In this document: one piece after another, positions 6,043 to 6,112 of the stretch
How positions within the stretch are numbered: the stretch's first letter is position 1
How the letters are laid out: each line of letters starts with the position of its first letter
NCBI GenBank assembly: GCA_026398575.1
Contig: JAPLSP010000739.1
Span: forward strand, 1-6,112
Reading direction: 5' to 3'
Origin: Candidatus Sumerlaeota bacterium
Lineage (GTDB): Bacteria; Sumerlaeota; Sumerlaeia; JADFCT01
DNA length: 6,112 bases
Notes under the pieces: model-generated
What the model was told of the DNA's origin: nothing
Seen by the model: only the letters and a program-made list of their open reading frames with translations
Databases searched by the model: none
Made by a program: the position numbers and the translations under genes

Positions 6043-6112
6043 GGCATCTCTGCCGGCGAGTCAGCCCTGCGTGCAAGCGAAAAAGCCACACGCCGGCAGA
6101 GATGCCGGCGCT
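6037..6112. repeat. REP/BIME-like inverted repeat, 22-bp arms, reaching the window edge
   Basis: The left arm (6037-6058) and right arm (6091-6112) are reverse complements except for one base (T in the left arm at 6042 where C is expected), separated by 32 bases. Each arm alone can also fold: the right arm as CGCCGGC-AGAGAT-GCCGGCG with a 7-bp stem, the left arm likewise with one G-T pair. Two oppositely oriented small hairpins form the layout of a bacterial REP pair (BIME). It begins 21 bp after the isomerase stop and could also block or end transcription, although no T-run follows within the window. The right end is cut by the window. Confidence 0.7.

Noticed and set aside
6019..6112. CRISPR-like repeat array
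   Set aside because: Only two inverted arms and one tandem 12-bp duplication; no direct repeats with regular spacers.

Overview
The window holds three recognisable protein-coding genes. A 1021-codon signalling gene runs leftward on the minus strand (123-3188). A rightward pair of sugar-metabolism genes follows on the plus strand: a Tat-exported Gfo/Idh/MocA oxidoreductase (3548-4939) and a Tat-exported sugar phosphate isomerase/epimerase-type TIM barrel (5092-6015). The pairing of Tat-exported Gfo/Idh proteins carrying a CQKPLT motif with Tat-exported TIM-barrel isomerases is typical of Planctomycetota, Verrucomicrobiota, Lentisphaerota and neighbouring lineages such as Hydrogenedentota. I infer that kind of organism from protein style only; no marker gene is present to fix the phylum.

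Region by region: bases 1-122 lie downstream of the signalling gene and hold nothing I can assign. The signalling gene encodes, in order, a calcineurin-like metallophosphoesterase, a Hanks-type Ser/Thr kinase, a PAS-like domain and a histidine kinase. Its C-terminus stops just after the F box of the histidine-kinase ATPase domain, so the G2 glycine box is missing. The divergent gap 3189-3547 carries the ribosome binding site of the signalling gene, a perfect 14-bp palindrome placed where its promoter should be, and two doubtful small plus-strand ORFs. The 152-bp gap between the two sugar genes starts with seven in-phase copies of an A-rich heptamer. After the isomerase gene comes a near-perfect 22-bp inverted repeat whose arms are themselves hairpins, preceded by a 12-bp tandem duplication; it looks like a dispersed REP/BIME-type element.

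How they fit together: the two plus-strand genes probably act on the same oxidised or isomerised sugar outside the cytoplasm. The minus-strand protein is divergently transcribed, visibly less GC-rich, and shares no evident pathway with them. It looks like an independent, possibly acquired, signalling or conflict-type module. The most interesting item is this three-enzyme signalling fusion, together with its abrupt truncation.
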